Positions 34,637 to 46,055 of a stretch of 64,000 nt of DNA are shown in pieces. Below the pieces are notes generated by a model. It did not search any database. It was not told the origin of the DNA and saw only the letters and a program-made list of their open reading frames with translations. A program made the position numbers and the translations under genes. Positions within the stretch are counted from its first letter, which is position 1. Every line of letters begins with the position of its first letter. The stretch comes from Astrocystis sublimbata. Lineage: Eukaryota; Ascomycota; Sordariomycetes; Xylariales; Xylariaceae. The stretch is from positions 62,001 to 126,000 of the forward strand of contig JAJNNY010000081.1 in assembly GCA_022453515.1 (NCBI GenBank), given 5' to 3'.

Positions 34637-35199
34637 TTAATCAAACTCTAGTCCGTTGACAGGCTTCCCATCTTTGATCCATTCCTCGATCCAGCCGATA
34701 GTCATTCTAACTTGAGTTAACCAGCTACTTTGTCAAAGGATATAAGATAAAACCGTGTTTACTTACTTGCTCCTCTTAGTATCTGCAAACTTTTCATGGT
34801 CTCCAATCAAATGCTCCTTGTACCAAGGATCCTGCTTGATCCGTTTGTAGTCTTCTAGACTCTCAAACACGACTTGACTGAAGCAATCAAAGTCGGCAAC
34901 CACTGTCATCTGAGGATCGAAAAGCTCTGACATCAACGAGCGTGTAGCTTCAGGGTTATGGATCTTCATTCCATGTCAATGGTTGTGACAAGTCAAGTAT
35001 ACACATGGTCGCTTACCATCGTCCATCTTTTGATGCCATATTTCGCCATCAGATCCTTCGTCATTGGTACAGATACCTGAGTCATGTGGTATCTATAGTC
35101 TTCTTCGCTCATTCCGGGCTTACGATAGCCGCAAATCGTCAAACACAAGTATTTGCATGGCTCTAAGCCTGGGGGGGACTTGGGCGGGATCTGTGACAT
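34637..35199 (-). CDS. EthD-domain decarboxylase (left copy)
   Basis: Exons 35199-35017, 34963-34767 and 34706-34637 give about 149 residues. An EthD/dimeric alpha-beta barrel protein: [20 protein letters not shown] near the N-terminus, then [20 protein letters not shown] and the C-terminal [11 protein letters not shown]. In related clusters (AgnL1, GedI, N-terminal half of MdpH) this protein removes the carboxyl of atrochrysone carboxylic acid after release from the PKS. Here it is a separate gene next to the thioesterase and PKS, matching that order of action. A TCGN5CGG site lies 346 bp upstream of the start. Identical copy at 58324-58886. Confidence 0.85.
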
Positions 35200-35544
35200 G
35201 GCTGTCCAATCGAGTAAAGTTATTTGAGATGGAATCGAGTAAGATGGTTGCGCTAATGCGCATAATTGTTTATTTTTTTCTTGTATGTTGTTCGAATTAT
35301 TTTAGAGTCAGACTATACGCATGATGTCAAATCTGCTTGTTACGAAAGCCGTTCCCCATACGAGTTGTTGATGCCGATGAAACTTCTTAGTTAAACGTGA
35401 GCTCTATTTGGCGCGAGAATCTCGGTCTTTTCGACTCAATCTTCCGTGCCCCAAGCCCGATAAGTATCGTACTAGAGGGGTGTTATGTTAGTGCTCAATC
35501 CCCAAAGTGTTAAACGGCCTTACATCATCGCCGACGATACCTCT

Positions 35545-35555
35545 TCGGACTTCGG
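35545..35555 (+). promoter_or_regulatory. exact AflR-type consensus TCGN5CGG
   Basis: TCG-GACTT-CGG, formed by two tandem TTCGGAC units at 35544-35557, lies 346 bp upstream of the EthD start. It fits the published AflR consensus TCGN5CGR. Mirror copy at 57968-57978. Confidence 0.5.
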
Positions 35556-35997
35556 ACCAATCTTATACATAATATTTTTCATGTGACACATAGTAAGGCG
35601 ACCGAGACTAATGTTTTTGTAAAAATGCATCGGTCTAATTGATGCAGTGTTCTCACCCACATCCCAGCCCCACCAAGAGAAAAGTATATTCCTCCGAACT
35701 GCTGGCCCCGCAGGTCTATAAGCATCAAGACAGCCCAGATTTCATGCACGATTCCTCGAAACCCCTAGCTATGGCGCATGATAAGCGGCAAGAAAATGAG
35801 TGCTGGATATGGTATATACCGACAATGTGAAATAGCTATAGAAGAGAAAAAGAGTGTGTGCGCTAGAAAGGCCCGGGGATGGCTGCGAAGGTGGGTGATA
35901 GTGCTAAGCACCTATAACAATGGCTAGGTAATACTATTCTATCAGAAGAAAGCATAGCTTGCAAGTCGAACAGTAATTACCACCTTGAACTCGATAT

Positions 35998-36175
35998 TAG
36001 GGTTTACAGACCCGGCCCATCTCTTGGCGGCCTACGGCCCAAGTGAGCCCATGGGTACCCAAACTAAATACTTGGCATAGGCTTGGCAACTACCCACGGC
36101 CCATGGGCTTTTTTTAGGGGTTTTAAAAAACCCGTGGGCTAGGACGTAAGGGGCCCAAGCATACAGCGTCTCAGG
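35998..36175. mobile_element. relic of the hAT-like element family
   Basis: Begins TAGGGTTTACAGACCCGGCC, close to the ends of the fold-back element at the palindrome axis, and shares the block CCCACGGCCCATGG (36093-36106) followed by T- and A-runs. No matching opposite end was found, so it looks truncated. Family assignment is tentative. Mirror at 57348-57525. Confidence 0.45.
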
Positions 36176-36327
36176 TGTTCTCCCCTAATATTGTAAGAAT
36201 TTTAGATGAGGCGGTAGGTCTATATTGAAATTCTGTCTAATGGGCAAAAGGAAGCTCTCCAGAAAGTCCATACCCTAGCGGATGGCATGCAGCTATCTAG
36301 TGGTCGGAGGACATTTACAGCACGACT

Positions 36328-37331
36328 CTAAAGAGCGGCAATAGCAAACCATTTCTTCTCACCAGCTCTAATCTCAAAGGCCACTTTATCATCCTCAGTC
36401 AACTTCCTTAATACCTCGTCAATGAACGGTTCCAGTGCCTGCTCTCTCATCTGCTGGTCCGTCTCGCCATACATCTCCGTGACCAGGCTCTTGACAGTCA
36501 CGCTGCCTTTCCCACGTTGCTCCTTCTTTATGCGATTCAATGTCTGTAGAACCTGTCTCTCGCGTCTTTCCTTTGACTCGAGCTCCCCCGATATCTTGGC
36601 GTTGAGGTCGGGGATGACTTCACCATGGGCGGGATATCCCCTACCACAATTGTGCGATTGCATCAGACGCAAGGTCCCCATCCAGAGACTTAAGACCTCT
36701 ACTGCCGCCGTCCCGTGACCGAGAACATTGTCGCCGGTAAACATGGCATTTTCTTCTTCGATAATAAAGCACATGTGATCGTGCGAATGGCCAGGGGCGT
36801 GCACCGCTCGAACGGTGGCCCCTTCGACTTTGAAAATCTGACCATCTGTTATGGCCTGTTGTCCCTTGCCAGGAGTGTGTTTGTATATACGGTTCGGGAG
36901 GCTCGGGTAGAGACGAAGGAGGTCGGGCACTCCGCCGGTATGGTCCCCGTGCCAATGCGACAGCAGCACAGCTGAAATGGTCACAGCAGAGTCGGCCAGA
37001 ACCGAAGATATCAAGTCTGCCCAATCAGGGATTCCTTGACCGGTATCAATGAGGAGTCTCTGTTTCCCTGTGCCTATGATATACGTATTCGTACCCTGAA
37101 GTGTGAACTGTGGTCAAGTGATCAGTTTCTATAGAGGAAACTAAGAATTGAGTTCCGCGAATGATTTCTTACCTTTCCTGGATTTTGGCCCAGGATGCGG
37201 ACAACACGAGGACTTAGTTGGGCTACATCGTCGAGGGGTGGAAGGCTTCTCTGTTGACCATCGAGGTAATCTTCGAAGGCGCAGATATTCAACGCTTTGT
37301 TGATTTGGCGATAGCCCCCCTCTCCAACCAT
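36328..37331 (-). CDS. metallo-beta-lactamase thioesterase, ACTE type (left copy)
   Basis: Exons 37331-37173 and 37107-36328 with a 65-bp phase-0 intron give 312 residues (318 from the Met at 37349). Metal-binding motif SHWHGDHTGG at about residue 95 (HxHxDH), further ligands in HAPGHSHDH and TGDNVLGHG, so a di-zinc hydrolase. The N-terminus GGYRQINKALNICAFEDYL and the QGTNTYIIGTG stretch are typical of the discrete thioesterases (MdpF, GedB, AgnL7) that release the chain from TE-less NR-PKSs, yielding atrochrysone carboxylic acid. It is divergent from the PKS at 37869, the standard pairing. Identical copy at 56192-57195. Confidence 0.9.
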
Positions 37332-37868
37332 TTCGAAGTGTCTACTCAAAGAATCTGCTCAAGGAAGAGCGCCTGGAGAAAATATGCGCGGGTAATTGGA
37401 GAGGTATGCAGGGAGCCTAGGTTTTTCAGTGTTGTGTTAGACGTATATGTCAGACCCGCGGTTGCGCACTAGGTTATAGCTACCGCTATTATGTCTTCTG
37501 TTCCCTTTTGGGTGCCCGGTCTTGTGCATACACTGCGTGTTATTCCCTCTGGTAACGCGTCATTTCGGATCCGGGTGGTGAGAATCGGGTCAGAGTGGAT
37601 TGCTCACATCGCGCCGAGGAGTCAGCTCTCTCGGTTGATTACCACCCTTGTCTGTTTCATGGCTTACTTGAAGTGAGAATGTTATCCCAGTGAGATGAAG
37701 TGGCCGACGGCTGTTTGCAGACGGCTCGGAAAAGAGCCGCAAACACAGGGGCCATTGTTCCTCTGTTAGATTTATTAAATACTCATAACTTACATCAAAC
37801 AATATTTCGCACTTCAAGAGTTTTATTTGCTTGCAGTACAGACTATCTACTTCAGTCCTATCTTCAAT
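37332..37868. promoter_or_regulatory. divergent promoter between thioesterase and PKS (left)
   Basis: 537 bp. Contains TCGGATCCGG at about 37564 (palindromic CGGATCCG) and a perfect 6-bp inverted repeat CGGCTC/GAGCCG around a 6-base loop at about 37721-37738. No exact TCGN5CGR noticed. Mirror at 55655-56191. Confidence 0.45.
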
Positions 37869-40800
37869 ATGTCAGCCCAATCCGGCACAAGTTGGGTCTC
37901 CCTGAAAACACCCGGGGAACCACCAAGAATCACATTAGGGTATTTCAGCAATGAGTTCCCTTCTGATGACTTGAGTGGCCTTTTTCGGCAGATATTGAGT
38001 CACAGCAAGTCGAGACAACACTCGATTCTCAGTCGATTTATCGACGAAGCAACTTTGGCTGTCCGGGAGGAGATACGCAAACTTCCAAACGAGACACGAG
38101 CATTGATCCCAGTATTCAAAACCATTTTTGACTTCGCAGGACATGCCGAGTTGAGAACCGGCCCTCTGTGTGGCTCTATAGATGGAATTCTGCTCTGCGC
38201 CTTTGAGATCGCCACTTTCATCGGGTATGTGATTCCCACCATCGTCAAGACAAGGATACTTACATGCATTCAAAGATACCACGAAACATCTGATCGTCAG
38301 TTTTGTCCTGCCTCACCAAGCTACTGTCTTGCTGGTTTGGGAATTGGCTTGGTAGCAGCCGCTGCAATCTCCACTTCCCCAAGTATTGCAGACCTCCCCC
38401 TCGCAGGAGCGGAGGCTGTTCGTATCGCATTCCGTCTCGGTGTCCTTGTCAACAACGTTTCCCAGAACTTACAGCCGCCTGATTCCTCATCTACCGGGAA
38501 GCCTGACTCGTGGGCCTATGTCGTTCCCGACGTGGCACCGGTAGATGTTCAGAAAGAGCTAGATGAGCTACACACACGAGAGGTGAGTCATCGTATGGTG
38601 TAGCAACAAAGGGGTACAAGTACTAACAGAATATTAGCCATGTGCCATCTCTAGCGAAATATTCATCAGTGCTCTGAGCAGGACATCCGTTACAATAAGT
38701 GGTCCACCGAACAGATTGAAGAGCCTCCTTCGTCTTTCTGATTTCTTCAGGGATCGAAAACTGGTGAGTTTGCCAGTCTATGGCGGGTTATGCCATGCAC
38801 GACACGTCTATGATGAGACGCACGTGCACGAGGTTGTCGGACGGAGCGTGCTCGACAATTTGGGCAAAGGATACTCCCCAACCATCCGACTCTTCTCCAC
38901 GAGTACGGGGGAACCGTTTTGTGCCACGACAGTGACCGATCTCTTTGAGGAAGTCGTCACTGAGATATTGACCCAGAAAATCGAGTGGGACAATGTCATC
39001 AATCGAATCGTTCACTGTGCGAAAGATTCAGGGACAACCGAAGCGGAAGTGCTTGTCTTTCGAAACTCATTACCGGTGCATGAGCTCCTGAAGGCCTTGG
39101 ATGCCAGTGGGGCCGATTCCCGAACTACCACAGTGGACTTGATGCATTGGATTTCCCAGAGCAACAACAGCCTGCCTGGTCCTCGGGGGTCATTGCAATC
39201 CAAAATTGCAATAATTGGCATGTCATGCCGCATGCCCAGTGGCGCAACTGATACCGAGAAATTCTGGGAGCTGTTAGAAAAGGGGCTGGATGTGCACCGA
39301 AAAGTCCCTGCAGATCGTTTCGATGTGGAAACGCATCATGACCCTACCGGCAAAAGAATAAATACCAGCATTACGCCTTACGGTTGTTTTATTGACGAAC
39401 CTGGTCTGTTCGATGCTGGCTTCTTCAATATGAGCCCCCGAGAAGCACAACAGACTGACCCAATGCAGAGGCTCGCCTTGGTGACAGCTCATGAAGCTCT
39501 TGAAAGGGCTGGCTACGTGGCTGACAGGACCGCTGCTACGAACCTACATCGTATCGGTACATTTTACGGTCAGGCGTCAGACGATTATAGGGAGGTCAAC
39601 ACAGCCCAAGAAATCAGCACGTACTTCATTCCCGGGGTTGTCGTGCCTTTGGTCCCGGAAGAATCAATTATTTCTTCAAGTTCTCCGGTCCAAGTTATAG
39701 CATTGATACTGCCTGCTCATCAAGTTTGGCGACGATTCAAGTATGTTAGATCTATTCCGATGCCTGGTTATTTTTCGCTAATACATTCTCATAGGCAGCG
39801 TGTACTTCTTTATGGAATGGAGATACCGACACTGTCGTGGCGGGAGGGATGAACGTTCTTACCAATTCGGACGCTTTCGCCGGGTTAGGAAATGGGCACT
39901 TTCTTTCTAAAACCCCTAACGCCTGCAAAACATGGGATGCAACAGCGGATGGCTACTGTCGCGCTGACGGCATTGGATCCATTGTTATGAAGAGGTAAGC
40001 AGATTTCGGAGCCATCCAACACTAATTATTTCGCTATTATCCTCAATGTAATCGACCGCTATCCGGCTGAGTCTTGAATATGCCCACTGCTTTTCTATAA
40101 GTTCTCTAGACACGGTTTAATACCCTTTTTCATCTGAACATTGACATAACTAACTCCGAATATGATGCAGACTCCAAGACGCCGAGGCCGACAACGACAA
40201 TATTCTCGGCGTGATCCTGGGCGCCGGAACCAATCATTCAGCAGAGGCAGTCTCAATTACGCACCCGCACGCTCCATCGCAAGCCTTTCTTTCCAGGGAG
40301 GTCTTGCGGGATTCCGGGCTCGATCCTCTCGATGTGAGCTTTGTTGAAATGCACGGCACTGGCACGCAGGCAGGCGACTCGGAAGAGATGCAGTCTGTGA
40401 GCGAAGTCTTCGCACCGATCACCAAAAGGCGTAGCAGCAAGAACCCACTGTACATTGGTGCAGTGAAGTCAAATGTTGGCCACGGCGAGGCTGTGGCGGG
40501 GGTCACAGCTTTGATCAAAGTATTGCTGATGTTCGAAAAGGGGGCCATCCCACCCCATGTGGGCATTAAAGACAAGATTAACCCCGGCTTCCCCAGTGAT
40601 CTGGGGAAACGCAACTTGAACATTCCTTACCAAAAGACACCATGGATTCGGAACTCAGAAAGAAGGCGTATTGCAATGGTGAATAACTTCAGCGCGGCTG
40701 GGGGCAACACTACTATAGCGCTTGAAGAGGGACCTATCCATGAAGTTGTTGGGGTGGACACTCGACCGGCGCCTATCATTGCTATCTCCGCTAAAAGCAA

Positions 40801-43713
40801 GAACTCGCTTAAGGGGAATCTAGAGCGGCTCCTAGCATATCTGGACGCCCATCCAGATGTTTCACTGTCCGACCTGTCATACACCACTACCGCAAGACGC
40901 CACCACTATAACCACCGAGTGGCCATCACAGCCTCAGACGCTTCACATCTCAAGAAGCAACTATTGTCCCAGCTTGACTCGTTGGATTCGCACAAGTCGA
41001 TCCCTGCCACCGGACCTCCGTCTGTTGCCTTCGCCTTCACCGGTCAAGGGGCTTCTAACAACAGCATGGACTTAGAACTCTACCGAGAATCGCCATATTT
41101 CAAAGCGCAGATCGACCAGCTAGACTCAATTGCCCAAAATCAAGGCTACCCTGCCTTCATTCCGGCAATCGACGGCAGTTTTCCCAAAGAGCATATCCAT
41201 CGCCCTCTTGTTACACAGCTAGCACTAGTCTGTGTTGAGATTGCGCTGGCCAAATATTGGGCTTCCCTGGGCGTCAAGCCTGACATCGTTGTCGGGCACA
41301 GTCTTGGGGAGTACGCCGCCCTTTGCACAGCTGGAGTTCTCTCGGCTAGCGACGCCATTTTCCTAGTTGGGCAAAGGGCCTTGATGCTGGAGAAGAAATG
41401 TCAAGTTGGCAGCCACAAGATGCTTGCGGTTCGTGCCTCGCTAGCTCAGGTCCAAGATGCTGGTCATGGCATGCATTTCGAAGTCGCCTGCATCAATGGG
41501 CCGAAAGACACAGTCCTAAGTGCGACCAAGGAAGATGTCGAAGCCCTTGCAAAGGTTCTCGAGGCGGCCGGCTACAAGTGTTTCACTCTTGATGTTGCTT
41601 TCGCATTTCATTCAGCACAGACAGATGAGATTCTTGATGATTTTGAAAGGATCTCAAAGTCGGGTGCTATTTTCCAAGCCCCAAATCTGCCAGTGATTTC
41701 CCCCTTGTTAGGTAAAGTGGTTTTCGATGATAAGACTATCAACGCCAACTATGTCCGACAGGCAACTCGCAAAACCGTTGATTTTGTTTCCGGGATCGAG
41801 GCTGCGCAAAAGATATCCCTCATTGACAAGTCAACCGCTTGGGTTGAGATCGGACCCCATCCGGTGTGCATGGGGTTCGTCAAAAGCATTGTCGCGGGGA
41901 CTAGTGTCACAACACCGTCAATCCGTCGGGGCGAGAACAACTGGCAGACATTGGTCCAGGCGCTTGGTGCCCTGCATCTTGCGGGGGTTCCGATCGCCTG
42001 GAATGAATACCACCGCCCTTTCGAGCCAGCTCTTCGCCTGCTCGATCTCCCAACGTATAGCTGGAATGATAAGACTTACTGGCTCCAATATAATGGTGAT
42101 TGGGCACTAACAAAGGGCAACACTTTCTACGCCAAGGAAAAAGCCAGCCAGGTTCTTGAGACAAGCGGTGCCCCACCTTCGTCACCCATCAGTACCTCGA
42201 CCGTTCAACGTGTTATCAGCGAAATTTTCAACGGCTCTGCTGGTACAGTCACGATTCGATCCGACCTTATGCAAAAGGACTTCCACGATGCCGCATACGG
42301 ACACAAAATGAACAATTGCGGTGTGGTGACTTCAGTACGTACATTTTATTTAACAAAATACTAAAGGTTAGAGATGGCAACTAACGTGGTCCCACACAGT
42401 CCATTCATGCGGATATAGTGTACACTATTGGCCAGTATTTGTACTCAAAACTAAAGCCGGGAAGTAAGGACATTGCTATTAATATCACCAACCTGGAAGT
42501 GACCAAGGGGTTGGTTGCCCAGAAGAACCGTGATGTACCGCAGACGATCCAGGTATCAATATCGACCGACGACATCAACTCTAGAGAAGCCCAAGTCATT
42601 TGGCACAACGTTGACGTCGACGGCACTCTGGACGAACATTTCGCCACTGCTACTGTCATATATGGCAACCCGACAGAGTGGCTGGGGTCCTGGACCCCAG
42701 CCGCCCATCTCGTGCTGGGACGCATCCAAGACCTCCAACGCCTCGCCGAACAAGGTATAGCCAACAGGTTCAGTCGCAAGATGGCGTACGGTCTCTTTGC
42801 ACGTAACCTTGTAGACTACGCCGACAAGTACCGCGGCATGCAATCCGTGGTTCTTCACGAGCTTGAGGCTTATGCCGACATCAAGTTGTCCCAGGATAAA
42901 AGCGGCCATTGGACTGTGCCTCCTTATTTCATCGACAGCGTCGCGCATCTGGCCGGCTTCGTCATGAATGTCTCGGACGCGATGGACGTGGGAACGCACT
43001 TCTGCGTCACCCCTGGATGGAAGTCAATGCGCTTTGCCCGGCCCCTGACGGCAGGATCAACATACCGTTCCTACGTCAAGATGATACCGACACACGAAGA
43101 CGCCGGTGTGTTTTTGGGTGATGTGTACATCCTCCAGGACGACACTATCATAGGCCAGGTGGGAGATATCAAGTTCCGCAAGTAGTAAGTAATCCCGCGA
43201 GGAAAGCATCGTTGGGAGAATAATGCTAACAAGCCCGAAAGCCCACGACTCCTGCTCGATCGCTTTTTCTCTGCCCCTGACTCGACGAAAGGTGCCGCCA
43301 CTCACAAGCCGGCCGATGCAAGGCCAATAATAGCTCCTGCCTTGCAGCCCCCGGTAGCACAGGTCAGAGCAGACAAATTGACAGTCGTATCAGTTCCAGT
43401 GCCGCCCGACGCTAGTCCCGAAGCGAGAAAACCACAGCCAGTCACAGAAGTTCCTGTGACGGAAACCTCACCAATACCTGAGGATAGCATCACAACGAAA
43501 GCAATGCTGCTCATTGCTACCGAAACTGCGCTCGATGCATCTGAGCTCCAAGATGGCGTTTCATTTGCCAATGTAGGAGTTGACAGCTTGATGAGTTTGG
43601 TCGTCGCAGAGAAGCTGCGCGAGGTCCTTGGTGTCACTATCAGTGGTAGTCTGTTTTTGGAGTATCCAACTGTTGGAGACTTGAGAGCCTGGCTTTTGGA
43701 GTATTATGGCTAG
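37869..43713 (+). pseudogene. non-reducing PKS, left copy, frameshifted in KS as sequenced
   Basis: Same gene as 49809-55654. Exons 37869-38582, 38638-39740, 39795-39994, 40171-42334, 42400-43184 and 43242-43713. Exon 2 here is 1103 bp, one short of the in-frame length: a run of four G at 39634-39637 where the right arm has five. The shift falls in the KS domain about 20 codons before the active-site Cys region, so as written the product would be cut short in KS. Everything else matches the right copy. Either this copy is inactivated or the missing G is a consensus error; the flanking CCC-GGGG context is error-prone. The in-frame Met at 37827 is an alternative start (14 residues longer). Confidence 0.85.
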
Positions 43714-44462
43714 ATGAAAGAGATAAGGGGGCTCACGGGACTCTTTCTGGGAGGATTGGACATATGCGGGCTTGTATAAAGGCTTGCTGTCGTTGGCTCC
43801 GTCAAAATGAAAATAAGAGAGCTGTCTCCTAATTTTCTGTTTCTGGGTTCGAGACTGTCGAGGGGTTGATATCGCTGCATTGACTGAATGCGAGGTTGTG
43901 CCTCATGTTATTCCCTCCGCAATGTAAGCTTTTTCGTGTTTGAAAAGAAGCCAGTTTGCGCCTCATGCGTCTTGAAAGTTAAAACAGTCAAACGTGTACC
44001 CACCATCTCCTCTCTTCCAACCAAGCTCGACTTAAGCAATAACCAAACATGTATACACATACCTAAGTAAAGTTTCGTTCGGTATGTGAGTCGCCATATT
44101 TCATGAGGGGCCATATCTTGCACCACCTGTACTGTGCCTTCCCATTAAGTACTTAATCAGACACGTCGTAGCTAGTACGGATGTCATTCTTCCACTCTAC
44201 ATACTTCAACAACAGACACGCATTGACCCAGATTCACTGCTACTATCACAGGGTCCTAACTAACCTCCCTTAGATAACCTGAAGGTAGTCATAATCTGTG
44301 CCGCCCCATCTCTGCTACGTACTCCGCCTACCTGTGTTTCAATCAGCCTTCGTTAATACTCCCTCTCCTTACCCGCCGGAGCGCCGTCAAATCAATCAAT
44401 ACTCTTCTTCTCTCCACCTGCATACCGTCGATTCACCTCCTACCTTCTTTGGCCCAGCACCC
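43714..44462. other. spacer between PKS and unknown gene (left)
   Basis: Contains PKS 3' flank and the pyrimidine-rich leader (44200-44460) of the next gene. No gene recognised. Mirror at 49060-49808. Confidence 0.5.
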
Positions 44463-45467
44463 ATGGCTTCTCCACTACGCCCGCGAAGCAGATCGTCCAT
44501 CGAAAGGCTTGCCAAAGACTTATGGGTGCGGACTGCGACGCAAGAAGAAGAGCTATGGGTTCTGCGCACGGCGGGGGAGTCACAGCATCGCGAGGAGATG
44601 TATCGGCAAGGCGTAGTTCGTGCCTACCGCATGGAGTTTGGCAAACCACTGCGGGAGATGGACTTCCCCGCTTTCATTGATACATGCAACAAGTCGGTGC
44701 CGATTTATATCTTGAGAGGCGATTCCTATCGTTCACTGGGAGTGGAGCTCCATAATTACATCTACCGCGGCTGGTTCCGCCCCTACCGCAGCGAGATTGA
44801 ACATGAACGCTTCTTGTGCAAGTTCATTCACGTCTACGGCTTCCCCCAAGACACCAAGCTTTCACTTCCCATCACTGCTGCTGCCATGACTATGGTGAAT
44901 CAAGACGTCTGCGCCGAGGCGGAAAAGACTCGCCGCAGAATTCACCACATGATTGTTTCTCGCAATCTTGGTCGAACTTGGAACACCGACCACCTCGAAC
45001 GGACCAGGTTTCACATTATCCAACCATTGTTCCGCGCAATACTTATCCTGGTTGCCGGGTGGGACTACCAGCTCCAGGACTCCAGTGCCGTGGGCCCAAT
45101 TCCTGCCCATCTAGTTCTTACCGGCATAACCGACGGTCTGAGTGCGCCCATCACCTTCGAATCTATCTCGGGGAAAATAGACGCCGACGTAAGAGACGCG
45201 TCCGGGACAGTCAAAACCACACTGGAGACAGCGGTTGATTTCGTCATGGGTTTGGAGGAGAGAGAAGCTGCAGCATTCGGCCTCCGGCCTGACCCAGTCA
45301 CGACGTGCAAACCTCCCGGGTTGAATGGAACGCTTCCGGTGGGGCCTACCTCTCGGTTCGTCGACACGGAGAGATTTCCGCATTGGGGGGGGGGGGGGCC
45401 CGGGCATGACGCAGATACCCGGCTAATGATGGGTTGGGAAAAAAGAGCGTTCTCATCAACTAGATAG
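44463..45467 (+). CDS. unknown protein, left copy, C-terminus set by a G14 run
   Basis: Single exon; I start at MASPLRPRSRS (44463), because the 55 codons upstream look like a pyrimidine-rich leader, giving about 334 residues. The family is not recognised. N-terminal basic segment, then a helical, charged stretch (TQEEELWVLRTAGES, FGKPLREMDFPAFIDTC), a hydrophobic ILILVAGW near residue 200 and a Thr/Pro-rich tail. The frame runs through a 14-G run (45385-45398) that becomes a Gly run; the right copy has 13 and ends in a different tail. Which C-terminus is real is unclear. It lies next to the PKS in the same orientation with about 750 bp between. A membership in the cluster is only suggested by position. 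Confidence 0.55.
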   Translation: MASPLRPRSRSSIERLAKDLWVRTATQEEELWVLRTAGESQHREEMYRQGVVRAYRMEFGKPLREMDFPAFIDTCNKSVPIYILRGDSYRSLGVELHNYIYRGWFRPYRSEIEHERFLCKFIHVYGFPQDTKLSLPITAAAMTMVNQDVCAEAEKTRRRIHHMIVSRNLGRTWNTDHLERTRFHIIQPLFRAILILVAGWDYQLQDSSAVGPIPAHLVLTGITDGLSAPITFESISGKIDADVRDASGTVKTTLETAVDFVMGLEEREAAAFGLRPDPVTTCKPPGLNGTLPVGPTSRFVDTERFPHWGGGGPGHDADTRLMMGWEKRAFSSTR

Positions 45468-45485
45468 ACCTGGCCCTCTGGGTTA

Positions 45486-45699
45486 GAATTTGGTGACTAA
45501 TTATTATTATTATTATTCTATTTAACGCCCGGGAAAGGCCCATGAAATGGGGTAGTAATCAGTCGAGGTTCCTTTCCGAAGCCTCCCATAGGGCATAGGG
45601 GCGTGTCTGGCTGTAAGAGCAGCTCCCACATCAGACAAATCTAGCCAACAGGCGCCGTGGTGTTCTCGTAGGGGGTCCCTTCCTGAATTTGGTGACTAA
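45486..45699. repeat. 15-bp direct repeat flanking about 184 bp (left)
   Basis: GAATTTGGTGACTAA occurs at 45486-45500 and 45685-45699. A short TTA microsatellite follows the first copy. Could be a target duplication around a small insertion. Mirror at 47824-48037. Confidence 0.6.
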
Positions 45700-46055
45700 G
45701 GGGGTCTAACAACACATACTTACTATGATAGTTAATATCAGGGTTTTGAAACTCGCTTTAGGGCTTCGATAGCCTATCCTTTCCTTATCCCGAGTGTGAC
45801 TTCTAATTATAGCATATAGCTAACTCACATCCAGTCCACCTCGGGCAACACTCGCTTGCCACTTTCCACTATTACAAATGCGGATAGAGAGGCAACTGCC
45901 ACTAGATATGCAGGCAAAAGCGATGAATATCAAAGGACCGCCTACCAACCGTTAATACCTACATCTAAGGCCAGATGAAGTGGGGCGAGGCAGTCATTTA
46001 ATGCTCATTCCACGGGGCAAGGTAGACGCTTTTTATACGTACGTAGATTATCCAC

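Larger units (their letters stand above)
35200..36327. other. spacer upstream of EthD gene with repeat relic
   Basis: Holds the EthD promoter (to about 35600), a gene-free stretch, the hAT-like relic at 35998-36175 and the 3' flank of the thioesterase gene. Mirror at 57196-58323. Confidence 0.5.
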
